The notes beneath the pieces are model-generated. The model was not told where the DNA came from. It ran no database searches and worked only from the letters and a program-made list of their open reading frames with translations. The position numbers were made by a program, and so were the translations under genes. From Liquidambar formosana (taxonomy: Eukaryota > Streptophyta > Magnoliopsida > Saxifragales > Altingiaceae), in contig CM077832.1 of assembly GCA_039720395.1 (NCBI GenBank), forward strand, positions 14,512,966 through 14,576,965: 64,000 bases of DNA, read 5' to 3'. Position 1 is the stretch's first letter; every line of letters starts with the position of its first letter. Below, in pieces: positions 36,001 to 47,331 of the stretch.

Positions 36001-39000
36001 ACTCCACCCCTCGTATATAAAGACTGCTTTCTCCACTGATATAGGTACATCATATGTTTGTGTGTAAATAATAACATATATACATCCCCTCAATGGTTTG
36101 TGCTTGGCAAAAAGGTGGCAAGTCAGTGGATCATCTCTTTTTACATTGTGAAATGGCCACAAGCCTTTTGGCAACGGCTTTTTAATAAGACTAGTTTTTC
36201 ATGGGTGATGCCTTTACATGCTTCTAGTATGATGGAGATCGATCTTCAGGGTCTTGGTAGGAGCAAGAAGAATAAAATCATTGTGGGGTTGTGCTAAAAC
36301 GGCTATTTTTTTGTTTTTGGATCGTTTAGCTTGAAAGGAGTGCAAGGATTTTTAAAGATAAAAATGAAGAGATGGAGGCTTTGTGGGCTAGTGTGTGCTT
36401 CTTTGCTTTGTCGTGGGCTTCAGTTAATAGCTCTTCTGAAGGAGTCCCTTTGTTCTTGATCATTAGAAATTAGAATGAGATTTGCTTTTCAAAGTGTGCT
36501 AAGAGGAGATGTGGGGGAGATCATTTCTATGCCCTGTGATTGAATCTCAGTTGTGGTGGTGGGTTTAGGGAGGCCATACAGGGTGGTATACTTTTTGGGT
36601 TGTTAAGTATACTTTTCATTTCTATAGACTGGGTGCCAATTTTATATGTCAAGTGCATACCTTTGGGTTTCTTCCTTTTTGTTAGACTCCTGGTTGGTTC
36701 GGTTTAGCTAATCATTGAACCAAGAACCAAACCAATTTGGTCAGTCTATTAATTTAACCAGAACCGAACAGGACATGATATAAAACCGGACCAAATCAAT
36801 CCATTGAGGTCAGTTTGGTTTGGTTCGGTTCTCAGTTTGAACCGGACAAAGTTGCACCCCTACCACTTGCTGGTTCCATTGATTCGAGAGTTGTGGAGCA
36901 TGGACTCATTTTAATGAGTGAAGTGCTCATGTTGAATAACATGCAATAAACCATTGAATATTGAACAGGATACCGAGAGACATGTCATACAACAAGCTGA
37001 GTTGTACAAAAGAAAATTATCTCTGATGTGAAGCAGACTTGAAGGCCTACCACTTAATTCGTCAGGAGGGGATTCAGTTTTCTTCTGCAATTCCGTCTTC
37101 AGTTTCAAAATGTCTTCCTGTGCTAAACGAAGCTCATACTCACTAATTGCTAATTTTTCTTCTACTGCTTCCTTCTCTTCTAGCAAACTCTGTGGGTCAG
37201 CAACTGAAATCCAAGAATGACAAGAAAAGAAAAAAGCATCAGGTTATGTTTTAAGTTCAAGATAAAATGGAAAAATAAAGTGAATACTGTAAATTGTAAA
37301 TCAGGTATGGACTGAATTATCAGCATAAAAAGAAAGCAAGTAGAACAGCAACAAATTTGCACCACTAAGTTCTAATAACCAATTCACCAAATGAAGGCAT
37401 GATGAAAAACATGGTTAAAGATTGAAAATCATCGTAACACCAACAACCATTGAGAAATCAAAATTTTGTATTTGGAATACAAACTATATCAGATATTTAT
37501 AAATCAATTGTGTCACCAACAGAGATCCTTCAGAATAGGTTCTGTTGAGTATTAGGGAAAATTAAATCTTGAAAGAGGAGTGGAAGCCTCACTATAGTTG
37601 TGCTTACAGGCTGCAGCATGAGAATAAAAATTCTTTATGATAGACTGATAGTGATTCTATATTTATCATAAATGATGGAAAGCGCTGTTCCATTTCTTGG
37701 TTGCCATAAATGATGGAAAGTGACATCCCTTTTCTTGGGTGCCACCTTCAGGAAACATGCTGGACACACTCACCTTATTCAGGCACCATTATGAAAATTC
37801 TTAACATAGCTAAACAATATCAGAATTAAAATGGCATGTAGCCTCATGCAACATCATGGGGACACTTTGTTTCTATTTTTTTTATAATTGAACATCACAA
37901 AGCCCTAACCTGTATGTCGGAAGATTAGAATGATTCAGCATTAGGATCCATTTTCCTGACTAACCATTAAAAACTGCTTCTTTCATAATAAGAGTCCAAA
38001 ATTCCACTTCTTCTTTCTGACAGGTAAAATTCCAGGTTTGGTGTAATTTCTTCTTTTTCTTTATGTTTATTAAACCATCCTAGTCAATGATTAATTTCTC
38101 CAATGTACATTAGCTCCTTCCCAAATTGGAGTAAAAACTATAAAAATGAGGCATGTGTTTTCAAACATGTATAGATTTAAAACTTTTGTCATTTTTTTCA
38201 TATTTAAGAAGGCCAAGACTTCGAATAAATAGTTAATTGTCACTATAATAGGAAGAAACAATTCAATTATTTGAAAATTTTCAAGCAAATAACAGCGTAG
38301 GTTCTAAACTTCTACCTAAACCTTTGAAAAAATACTTAATTGTCACTATAATAGGAAGAAGAAATTCAATTATTTGAAAAATCTTCAAGCATTTAACAGC
38401 ATAGGTTCTAACCAGAGCACCATGCATTCTTTTTCCTATTCATAATATTGATCTAGACTTTATCGCGTTGATAAATTTTCATATTCTCCATTTTTTTGGC
38501 AAAGTTTGATCCAGTAACACCTTGATAAACCAGGAGAAAGACAAGTTATCTTTGTTTGGAACTTGCTTTGTCACAATGCTTCCATAAAAAATCCAATGTG
38601 GACTGAGAAAAATAATTGTTTTCTGGAGAAAGACAAATGATCTTTGTTAAGTTGGGTTATTGTTTTCTGGGCCCCGATGAATAAAACAATCTTACTTAGA
38701 AACTTTAATTTATACTTCTCTACTTTTCCTCAACAACCAACAGAACATTGTGCTTTTAAATTTGATAATTTATTGGGACATTAGGAAAATGTCATGCATC
38801 AAAATTTTTCTCAATGTAATAATTTGAATTGACAATGCCACACATACACTTAGGTAAATAAAACTCCTTTATGACAATTGAGGTTTATGTGATTGAGATC
38901 CAGGTCCTTTTAATTGAATTGAATTCAACATCAAAAACCACCCAATTCCCATCAAACAAACATCAATTCCAAAATCCATGACCAATCTTCAATGAGATCC

Positions 39001-39570
39001 AAAAACAAAACAGGCGAAAATGGCATGAAAATTTACCCTCTGCCCATTGCCGAAAAGACCAAGGAAAATAAAAGAAAAAAAAATGTGAAATCTTCATGTA
39101 TGTTGTAGTTTTATTTCAGAAAATCATAGAAGAAATTCAACTCTACTAGCCCCACTAGTTGAACTAATCTTTCATTTAAGCGGAACTTATTGTTATCTCG
39201 GCTCCCAAAGAACGAACAAATCATAATTCAAAATTCTAATTTCTTTCATTTTCCTACATTTTCTCAGCAACCAAACGGAGCTAAATGAATTTGAACCGTC
39301 AACAACAACTTCAAAATTTCAAAAATGAATCCAGAAACATGAATATATGTACGAGAAGGGGAATTGAAAACCTCGGAGGGTATTGAAGCGGGAGATCTGA
39401 TCGGGAGGGAATTGGGAAGGATCAGAGAAGAAGTCCTTTAGGCGAATGGCCTGAGCGTCACGACCGTCGTCGAGGAGCTCGTGAAGTAGCTCGAACGCCG
39501 TCAACAAGTAGTTCTCTTCCAAGAGAAAGTTCACCACGCAATTGCACAGTGACGATCTCTCCACATCCAT
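22753..39570 (-). CDS. RELCH: LisH and HEAT-repeat protein, plant RELCH homologue (20 coding exons)
   Basis: Exons that join in frame: 39570-39372, 37203-37051, 35342-35164, 33535-33428, 28634-28464, 28370-27798, 27373-27299, 27203-27075, 26987-26913, 26810-26601, 26376-26224, 26115-25901, 25777-25660, 25477-25345, 25270-25069, 24989-24884, 24799-24659, 24570-24433, 24280-24178, 23141-22753. They total 3,570 nt, 1,189 residues, with no stop or frameshift. A LisH-like segment lies at about 7-38, a second at about 153-180, coiled coils at about 70-105 and 214-310, an acidic Ser-rich linker at about 330-460, and HEAT-type helical repeats from about 462 to 1060. ATG 39570 begins MDVERSSLCNCVVNF, which fits plant orthologues; an upstream in-frame ATG at 39603 is less likely. 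Animal RELCH binds Rab11 and OSBP to move cholesterol between recycling endosomes and TGN; the plant role is inferred. The intron after exon 6 has a GC donor, and the exon 18 donor (CTT|GTTTTT) is weak. Confidence 0.94.
27374..27797 (-). other. RELCH intron 6: GC-AG intron with a C-run/G-run hairpin
   Basis: The only phase-0 junction that keeps frame between exons 6 and 7 is ATG|GCGAGT ... TTTGCAG|GGT. The nearby GT (GCGA|GTACAT) breaks frame. The intron also holds a C-rich tract (27621-27663), an A-rich spacer and a run of 20 Gs (27677-27696). These are complementary and could fold into a strong hairpin in DNA or pre-mRNA. Confidence 0.75.
28919..28981. repeat. G-rich block on the plus strand
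   Basis: Runs of three to six Gs separated by single C, T or A bases over about 60 bases, in RELCH intron 4. The pattern suits a G-quadruplex on the plus (template) strand; the pre-mRNA would be C-rich here. Confidence 0.75.
29455..29870. repeat. AGTTGGCCAAA-type degenerate minisatellite in RELCH intron 4
   Basis: Loose units of about 30-36 bases: AAAAGCCAAG, then GAAGTTGGCCAAAT. The array and its shoulder (AAATAAGCCATTGG, then GACAAGTG) are the inverse of the 18600-19020 locus. A 114-codon open frame across it is a by-product of the repeat. Confidence 0.7.
30001..30034. repeat. (GT)n microsatellite
   Basis: About 16 GT units, in RELCH intron 4, next to the left end of a MITE. Confidence 0.95.
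30037..30812. mobile_element. MITE, copy A, interrupted by a hAT-like insertion
   Basis: The left part starts GATGATGGTTAGGTGAGCAC and includes TTTGGGGTTGTACCATGTGC. The right part includes GGTACAACCCCCAATGCATG and ends TGTGCTAACCTGATTG, inverse to the left. The two halves are separated by the 30122-30722 element. An uninterrupted relative lies at 30958-31113. Confidence 0.65.
30122..30722. mobile_element. hAT-like element, 601 bp, inserted into MITE copy A
   Basis: The left end CAATGTTTTTAAAGGCGAGA pairs with the inverse of the right end CTTTTTAAAACAATGG. Words such as GGCAAGCCTCAA and AAGCCTCAAGGC recur in inverse orientation. TTACGGG flanks both sides (30115-30121 and 30723-30729). Extended to 8 bases the flanks are ATTACGGG and GTTACGGG. 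The terminal phrase is common in plant non-autonomous hAT elements. Confidence 0.75.
30840..30950. repeat. Short GC-rich inverted repeat
   Basis: GCGGACCATCCG and CCGGGATAGATC on the left face GCGATCCCGTCTAGGATG and TCCGGGACAATC on the right, with GAAGCTGCGCGAAGC in the middle. It may be a separate small element; bounds are uncertain. Confidence 0.4.
30958..31113. mobile_element. MITE, copy B (intact), about 155 bp
   Basis: The left end AATCAAGTGAGCACATGCTC pairs with the inverse of the right end AGCAAGTGCTCACCTGATCA. Internal CATACCTTGTGCATTG faces CAATGCACAAGGTACAACCC. Same family as the interrupted copy at 30037-30812, only 150 bases away. Confidence 0.7.
31567..31588. repeat. (TC)n microsatellite
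   Basis: About 11 TC units in RELCH intron 4. Confidence 0.85.
32717..33308. mobile_element. GATATC-rich inverted-repeat element, about 590 bp
   Basis: The left end GGACTTAAATATTGATATCG pairs with the inverse of the right end ATCGTGGATATTTAAGTCC. Both sub-terminal regions are made of GATATCG, GGATATAT and ATATCGA words, so a short motif is amplified inwards from each end. A frame of 84 codons here is compositional. No target duplication was recognised. Confidence 0.6.
33945..34800 (-). pseudogene. Decayed LINE reverse-transcriptase fragment in RELCH intron 3
   Basis: Read on the minus strand with several stops, one frame shows the order known from plant non-LTR retrotransposon ORF2 C-terminal parts. 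A QGSTLSRYLFELVMNKLT-like segment comes first, then PWCLLFVDDSLIS with the catalytic-type DD (FVDD in place of FADD). Then come RLSRAKTEYM, a YLGSLM-like segment, IRNECI..KVEV, WFGCVQQRHVNA, GRARPKRSW-like and KKIHEAN. It is in the same orientation as the host gene and is clearly inactive. About 850 bases remain. Confidence 0.8.
35561..36861. mobile_element. hAT-like repeat with AGGGGTGCAACTT termini in RELCH intron 2
   Basis: Starts AGGGGTGCAACTTGGTTCAA and ends GGACAAAGTTGCACCCCT. Both sub-terminal regions are rich in GGTTCGGTT/AACCGAACC words. No matching target duplication was found, so the pairing of ends rests on the termini alone. A decayed LINE fragment lies between them. Confidence 0.55.
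36090..36475 (+). pseudogene. Decayed LINE C-terminal fragment (zf-RVT region) in RELCH intron 2
   Basis: Plus-strand translation shows GGKSVDHLFLHCEMA, the His/Cys segment of the zf-RVT domain of plant LINE polyproteins. After a frameshift comes NKTSFSWVMPL, and after another break LERSARIFKDKNEEMEALW and FALSWASVNSS, in the family order. At least two frameshifts and several stops are present. It is antisense to the host gene. Confidence 0.78.
38233..38412. repeat. 103-bp tandem duplication in RELCH intron 1
   Basis: TTAATTGTCACTATAATAGG, continuing through CAATTATTTGAAAA and AACAGCRTAGGTTCTAA, occurs at 38233 and again at 38336, with a few substitutions. Confidence 0.8.
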
Positions 39571-39663
39571 ATCGCCACCAGATCTCCCCAATCTCTTCAA
39601 CACATTGAAGAAGCTCTGTTAGATTAGATCTCTCTATAACTCTCTCTCTCCCTATCAATATTT

Positions 39664-39674
39664 GTTATATATAT
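39664..39674 (-). promoter_or_regulatory. Probable TATA box of the RELCH gene
   Basis: The minus strand reads ACATATATATAACAAAT, about 95-105 bases before the ATG at 39570, with a (GA)n-type leader (TCTCTC on the plus strand) in between. Confidence 0.5.
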
Positions 39675-39859
39675 GTTTGTACGATGGAGAAAGGAGACGA
39701 GGCTGGAGTTTTGGAGTCGTTGGGAGGGGAAGGAAGGTAGACAGTGTGCTTGGGTGCTGCGCAGCATTATCGACGTTCATCGTCCGTCGTCTCTGTTGGC
39801 GTATGATGTTGAGAAACCGAAGTCGTAAAGGATTTGGATGGGGGGCTTTTGGGTTTTGA

Positions 39860-42600
39860 GGTGATGTGGGGCGTTGGATTTGTTGACTTGGGATTTGGTA
39901 GTATAGAAATGGAGGGCTTGGATTTATCAGATTTGGAGTGGAGATGTGGATACGCAGGTGTTGAGTTCTTAGCTCAGCATGTGGCCTTGCCTATATCCCA
40001 TGCATAAAAGTTTGGTCCACCGTCAGGAAGGTTAATGGTCAACCCTCGAGTTTATTCAAATGTCTGTGAAATTAAATGAAATTTACTTCCGCCCGCAAGT
40101 AGTTTACGCATGTGTCCTTTAGTAAGCGACATGGTGATTTTTTTTTCCAACTGCAGTCCAGAGGCAGCCAAGGGGATTCGGATTTGGTGTAGTAGGCTAT
40201 TTTTACTGTATGGTGTAATAAACGTAAGATTAATAATATGTCGATAAATAAGAGAATTGGAAAATTGTTAGGTGTTAGATATCAAATGTATTTCTTGAAT
40301 TTCAACTCTTCATTTTTTCTCTTTACTACTTGTCATCGATTTTATGTTTGCTGCACTATACGGTAACTTCACCAAATCCAAATCTCAACCGACGATAGAT
40401 ATTAGACTCGGGAGTTTTGTTTAATAATCAACCAAATTCAAGTTGGGTTCTTAATAAGCTTGTTCACAGAGATATTAATATGTCTATCATCACTATCACC
40501 TATCATTACCACCAGTTACCACCCATTATTTTGTATTGTCCATTTTGAAAGAAAAGGGGTCATTGTTGGAGAATTGTATTTGTTTTATATTCCATTTTTG
40601 CCAAACATAAGTAATGAAATAGGTAAGTCATTTGCACTCTACTCTACAGTGTATCCAAATGTTTAATTAGAAATTTCATATTTTCCATTTCAACAAATCC
40701 AAGAAATGAAATGAGAGATTTCATCTTCACTTTTCGATCAGGGTTAAACAAATGGAGCCTTTTTTTTTCCTTTTTTTTTTGGATCCAGATCAAACAAATG
40801 GAGCTTCAGGTGTCATCTCGCGTTCTCCCTTGTTTCTATGAAATTATTTGACCCAATTAGTTTTTTACTTTCAAACCAATAGACCTAGCTTATAAGCTAG
40901 GCATCACAAGCATCTTTCTATCTATGTACGCTATAATTTCGAGTTTAATAAGGTGGCATACCTCTTTACTCTTCCCGCCAAAATATTCCTTTTACGTTTA
41001 TTATGTTCTCTTTTTAACTTTGGGCCTACTACTAAGTTTATGTAACAATATATCATTGGCAAAAACTATAAAATCATAAATTAGATTTCAAAATTTAAAA
41101 ATCAAATCACAAAAGTTGACCTCTCCATACAGAGACTCCCCTCAAACTCTTCCCATATCTCTCGCTCCCCTCAATATGATGTACTCGTCTCTTTCTAACG
41201 GCTGATCTGCTTGCGGTCAACCCTATCTCCCTCTTCCTCCTCTCCATTATCATCTCTCTCACAGGCAACGAAGAAGCATTGGACTCGGCAACGGTTCAAT
41301 CACAATCGCCTCAGGTTAGTTGTCCTCTCTCTCTTCTTTCTTCCACGCTCACACAATTGAGGTATTTTCACGTCTACTATAATCACATCTTTAATGGTTT
41401 TAATCTAGCCAATTCATAAAAAATTCTCTCATAATCCTCTTTTGCCTAGGGTTTAGATTTGGGGTTTCTCTCCTCATTGTGTCTAATCTTAGGTTTAATT
41501 TTGTTATTCTCTATTTGATTTTGTTTTATTTTTATTATTTGTTGGGTTTTTTTTTTCTTTTTTTTTTTTTTGGGCTTTGTTTGTTTCAACACCACCAGTT
41601 TGATCTTCACGTTTTTTGAACAAGGTGCTTAAATTCTGGAGAAGAACACTCCCTTTCTCTCTACACGTATTTATTCTACAATTTCATCTTCTTTTTTTCC
41701 TTTTTTATTTCTTTTTTTTTTTTTTTTGTTATTTATTTATGTTCGCTTAAACACCACCTATTTGATTCATTTACTAGTTGCATGTTAAGTGGGGAAGAAC
41801 TTTGTAAGTTTACAATCTTTCTTGAAAAAGAGTTTACTCAAGAAGGAGGCAACAATAGGAAAATAAATAGCACAAGGTGTGCACAATGGAACTCTTTCCA
41901 TTTAAGGTCTAATTGGAATTCCTTTCAGGGTTTTATAAAACTGTTATGAACAGTTTTCATGGTAGCTTTGAAAAACCGTCATCTTGTTTTGGCTGTCGAA
42001 ATTTGAGTTCTTCTCCAACTCTATACATCTTGTTGTTGCCTGGATGAATAGAAAACTTCGACAAGACTAAGAATCTCTTTCTTAATCTTCTCATTACATG
42101 GAACTACAAGTCTAATTGGTTACATAACTTTTATTTTATTTTATTTTTTAAAAGATTAAGATTATGGAATATTTGGATGGTATATTTCGTGGCTTTAGAC
42201 TTCTTGAGTATGAGATGAGACAACCTAACATTATCAATTTTAAGAGCCTAAGAAAAGCCCAGATGGCGGTGACTGATAGCTCTTTGAGAATCCATGTAAG
42301 AAAGTCCGACTAATGTATTCTTAACAAAATTACAGGTGGTGCTATCAATGCCATGAGAAAGCTGCCTATCATTTTGTGGGTATTTATGGAAGGAGTCCTG
42401 GCCATCTGTGTTACTTATTTTGTTTGAGATGGTTCCTCTTGGTGACTGATTTTTATTTTGTTTATTTTAATTATTTTTTATTTTTGGGTGCATGTTTGGT
42501 CTTCTTAAGCATTATTATTATTCACCCTGGTGCAAGTGCAAGTAGATGTGGTCAATGCATGTTCTAAAGGAGAATATATGTAGTCTATATGGAGATTCTC
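39860..42600. other. Gene-free stretch upstream of RELCH
   Basis: Near 41110-41316 on the plus strand there is a pyrimidine-rich segment ending CCTCAG|GTTAGT that resembles a 5' UTR exon with a donor site, but I could not find a coding exon to follow it. The rest is AT-rich with T-runs (about 41555, 41710). Confidence 0.45.
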
Positions 42601-42605
42601 ACTCA

Positions 42606-42745
42606 TGCTATGTTTGGATAAAGAATTTTTAGGTGGAATTTGTACAATTTTTATTAAAATGAGATGAATAAAATTCCTGTAAAAATTTTGCAAATTTTAA
42701 CTCAAAAACAAGTTCCATGAATAAATTTCTTATCCAAACATAGCA
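42606..42745. mobile_element. 140-bp hairpin MITE
   Basis: TGCTATGTTTGGATAAAGAA at the left and TTTCTTATCCAAACATAGCA at the right are inverse complements, enclosing about 100 AT-rich bases. TTTGGATAA-type ends are common in small plant MITEs. Confidence 0.75.
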
Positions 42746-45700
42746 TTAATCTTTTTTCTTGCTTGCTTCCTGTTTTGGTGAGGTTACTGGATAACAAGAT
42801 AAAAACGTAACTGTTTCATGAATACACGAGGGGTAAACAAACTCAACAATATTAGGGGTTTGGAGAGTGTGGAATCTCTTATGTGGCATATTCGTGGCAT
42901 GGATTGTATGCAATACTGACCATTTGGGCCATGACCTTACAATTAGAGCTGGAAAAATCTCACTTGACTTTGAATATGATCTTTGAGGTCTTACTATGCT
43001 AATCTCTTGGACCTAGCAAACTAACCCCATGCATGAGTATATCCCAAAAAAAAAAAACTTTCAACCAAGGCACAAATCATAATTTATTGTATTTATTTTA
43101 TTTGATTCTTCTTTGAGTTCAGTCATGGGCTGTAATATGCTTGGAAAATGAGAACTAAAGATTAATTTTGTGCTCCGTATTGAAGTGAATTAAATTGTCA
43201 GTTTAATTTCTACAAATGTCGGTTAATCCTTTGATGAAAACCCAAGATGCAATATTCTTTCTTTTGTTTTTTTTTTTTTGTTTTCTTCAATTGTGCTATC
43301 TCTTTTACTAAATTGAGTGGATGAATTTTCAAGATTGTTTTTCATGGGTGTCTTTGGGTGACATTTAGGAATTTAAATCAATAAATAATCTTAAAGTCGC
43401 TCTCATTTGCTATTGCCGCGCACAGATCATCACAAGGATATATTTTTTTTTTTTTGGATAAGTGTCACAAGGATATTTATATTCAATAGTTTTTGAAAAT
43501 TTTAAACTATATATATATATATGTATATGGATAGTGTATTAATTGTGGAATATGTAAATAGATCATGAAAGACCAAATTCATCTTTGATTTTCACAACAC
43601 CACCCCTGTTTTTAATGCCCTCGCCTCGCCACGCCACTAGCATCAGCACAATGACGACACGCTAAAGTGGAGACCACAAACAACTAACCACCAAAGTTTT
43701 AAATTATGGTTTGATCTCACAAAATGTTGTAAAGCAGTGGTTTTGATGTTCAAAATTAATTAAACAGTTTTTTAATTACAATGGTCGAAAGAAATCTAAG
43801 ATTGGCGCGCCAAGTAGTCCAAGTGATACACTTTCTTTCTTTTTTTTCTTTTTTTGTTTTTTTTTTTTTTTTTTTTTTTTTTTGTTGAAGGTTGGGAGTT
43901 TGAATCTTAGCCAAGTAGTCCGCAAAGAAATGTGGTTAATAAATTTATCTTTTAAGATAGGGTGTGCGGTTATATAATGCCTTGATTGCATCAAAATAAA
44001 TAAGAGGAGAACACATAAAAAAATTAAGGGAATATTTGGTTCCATTGACAAAAGGCTCTTGTTCAAATTACAACAATAAATTTTGAAAATGTAACATTTT
44101 TTGCATTGTTTTCCATGAACAAAAAATAAAAAATAAAAAGTAAAAATGGAAAATACCATTTCAATGTTTATTTGAAACCTGAATGGTTTTTTTTCCCCAC
44201 AAAAAAAAAAAATCCAGAATGTTTTTGGTAAATTTTTTAAAAATATGTTACCAAACATAAGAGCTTCTCATCTCGCATTCCCAGAATTTATGCATTTTCC
44301 ATTCATATAAACTAAAATAATGCAGCCGTCGGCCTCGTCAACGAGGGTTATAGTGGGCCGGAAGGTCTGCTCTATATTTCGCCTTTTACCCTATGAGAAT
44401 GTAAAAATGGCAAATAATTTTCAAAGCATAAACCAAAAGGCCTTAATCTTTTGTCCACTGAATTCTAGTAAATATCTATCATTGGAGATGTAGGCGAGGT
44501 ATCACACCCTTGTACGAATTGACAATTCCTATACATATGGAGAGTCCTTTTATTATCAAGTACAATTTCGCATCAAGTATATTCTAAAATTTTCACATCC
44601 AATTTGTATTTTGTGAAATCAACTATTATATTAAATTTGATTTATATGTAGGTCATGCATACTAAAAGCCAAATCAATCTGAGATTAAGAGTTGCTTTAT
44701 TCATGAATGTCTATAAATAAGCCATTGTTATTGAGTAAAAATATAAGTTTTAGATTGAATAGCAATCAATCGTAGATCAACTTGATTTTTGACATAATAA
44801 AAGTTATCTAATCTAACAATTGATTTCACAAAATACGAATTATAGATAAGAGTTTCTTAGTACATTTGATGAAAATTACATGCGTTAGCTGTACTTGATA
44901 TTAAATTGTTATTGAGCAACGTAAAGGCCCCAACACCCAAATAAAAATCTAAACATAAATGTCGAATTGGAGGCTGACTACTCACAAGTAGGAGGATTTG
45001 AAATGGCTTCTCTTGAGACGAAGTGTCGTGATCCACTCAACCAATTCATTTGGACATACAAATAACCTGGCTGAAAGATTAATTTTTAACTTTGTTCATT
45101 CCCACGGGCATGTTTGGCGTTTGAGTGGACAACAAAAATGACACCTAGCAATGGCCCAACAATCAGTCCATGTATGCTATTGGGTAAAGCGATAGAACAT
45201 TGCTAATTGCTTCACATAAATGGCCGGCAACCGTTCATCAGCATCAGACTTTTAAAGCAAATTGACCATTCATCTCAATTTCCGGATGCACATGATATTT
45301 TCAGGCTCTGTTTTTCCTTCTTTTTTTTTTTTTCTTTTTTCCTTTTTTTGTCTCTTGCGGTCCTGCGGTTTAGCTCGTAAAGACGTGGAGGGTCATCTAC
45401 CTTTGACGTACGACAGGCCGAACGGTATCGTTAGCTGGAAGCCTCAGAATGCTGACATTGCCATCATTTTTCACGTAGCTGATAATTGTCTGTCTTTGCT
45501 TTGGCTTTTACTGCCCGATGTTTTGCCCATATTTGGACAGAGAGGTCTCATGATTGCATTGTTTATATATTATTACCAGTCCAGATGGCGACAGGCTTGC
45601 GCTGGGTTAAGCCCTAGAGAAAGAGCTGTAATGAGAAAGTCCTTGTCCATGTATTGTAGGGCTTTCTCTTATTTGAAGACATATTGGCCGTTCTTTTTGG

Positions 45701-47056
45701 ACACGCTCTCTACTATTGGATAGAGGGTTCTATATGGATTTCACATACAAAATATTATCAAATAAAATTATCTATATTATGCTCCTCATAATTAAATCCA
45801 CGGAGGGCTGAGGCCTGAAGGTCTGTTTGCTACTCCCCACACCCACAAAGCCAAACTCATCATTCCGAACCAGACAAGCTATAGGATTAGTTTCATAGAA
45901 GTCCTTTAGACTTTCAAAGTGAACAGATGACTCCCGAACGAATAGAAGGTATGGAGTGAGTCTTCTATATATCGATGACCATGTCGGTCATATAGTATCA
46001 ATAGTCATTGTGAGTAAAATAAAGGGGGATTGTGAACTTTAAAAATATTCTAATAAATTTATTTTGTTTCACTCTCATACACTTGTGATAGCTCATCAAT
46101 CGTATTATAATTACATATATATATAAGTTTTTTTTTCAATAGTTTGCATATAACAAAAAGGTTTAATAATCCATTTTATCCTTGCTAATGTATGAACAAA
46201 ATAATATTACTTCTAGACTACAAAATCTTCTTATAATTACAAAATATAAAATTCCTTAAACACCCTTTGTCCTGCCCAAAAACTTAAATTCTAATACATA
46301 AAAAATGGCATTTTGATCAAAATAAATTAAAAGAATTATTTAACCATTAAATTAGTTTAATGACATCAACTAATGGTCACATGACTTATTTCTGTTAAAT
46401 TTAATTTCTAAGGATAAATAGATAGAACGTACCGAGGTTCTTGTTTGTGAAATTATCCTATGGGGGGTTTTATGTGAATTACTTGTTATATTATGTGTCG
46501 TAGGAGTGACCAATGATTTGGTTCAAACTGAGAAGTCGAGAACCACTTCTGTTTTCTTTCTCATTTTTTTTTTTCATTTTTAAAAATAAAAATTTTCAGT
46601 TCCATTTTGGTTTGTAGGTTAGGAAAAAGAATCAAAATACATAATATATTAATAGTTTTTATTTCATTCCATAAATACTATAAAGTATGAAACGAAGCCA
46701 CTACGTGAGGTCAACGTTTTACCTTTGTTCTTGAAAATATAAATAGATAAATTTGAATGAGGTTTAGACTTTGATGTATGGAATCCTTTTTATCTGAGAA
46801 AAGAAAAACTTTTAATTTTATGGGTTGAATAAATGAGGACAGTCCGATTGATAGAAATTAGACAAAAATAGCCAGTTTTGATGGACGGGTACAACTCGTT
46901 TAATGTTTTAGCATTATAAATTAATTTTCTCAAAACTGATGCTTTTAGTTTTAGTATACAAGTGATGGTTTGGGTGTGTTTCCAAGATTTCTTTAGTTCT
47001 TTATACTTGACATGACAAAAACGAAACCAATCGAATCAAATCCATATATATATATA
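42746..47056. other. Gene-free stretch
   Basis: Long T-runs lie at about 43265, 43442, 43858-43883 and 45321. An open frame of 153 codons at 45262-45723 (plus) has a hydrophobic N-terminal part encoded by a T-run and no recognised domain; I do not call it a gene. A short (AT)n tract is at about 43511-43522. Confidence 0.5.
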
Positions 47057-47331
47057 TCTATATTATACTATATTTAGGAGTTATGTTGACATAGCAGCTT
47101 AAATATCTCTCCCTCCAAAACTCTCTTCTCACCTTACTTATGGGCCCACAAATGTTTCTCCCTCTCTTTTTATAATAATTTGTTTTCATGTCTTTTCATT
47201 TTAAAATTTGAAACCCACTCTTAAAAGGTCATTGGTTGTCACTAAGCATATGAATCACATTTTTTTTTTTCTTTTGGCTAATAAAATAACTAGAGTTTGT
47301 AATTCCCGCGCATCGCGCGGGTCTTTGCTAG
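47057..47331 (+). mobile_element. Non-autonomous Helitron, 275 bp
   Basis: The 5' end is TCTATATTATACTATATT. Near the 3' end is a perfect 7-bp hairpin, CCCGCGC-ATC-GCGCGGG (47305-47321), followed 10 bases later by the terminal CTAG and a T. A 5' TC, 3' CTAG, a GC-rich hairpin about 10 bases from the end, insertion before T and no terminal inverted repeat are the Helitron hallmarks. It contains no Rep/helicase and so depends on a partner elsewhere. Confidence 0.88.

Noticed and set aside
41110..41316. Pyrimidine-rich segment with a donor-like CAG|GTTAGT, possible first exon of an unknown gene
   Set aside because: No coding exon, acceptor or domain could be matched downstream; mentioned only in the region note.
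43776..44258. 160-codon minus-strand frame
   Set aside because: Contains a Lys run from a long T-tract and no domain; typical of AT-rich non-coding DNA.
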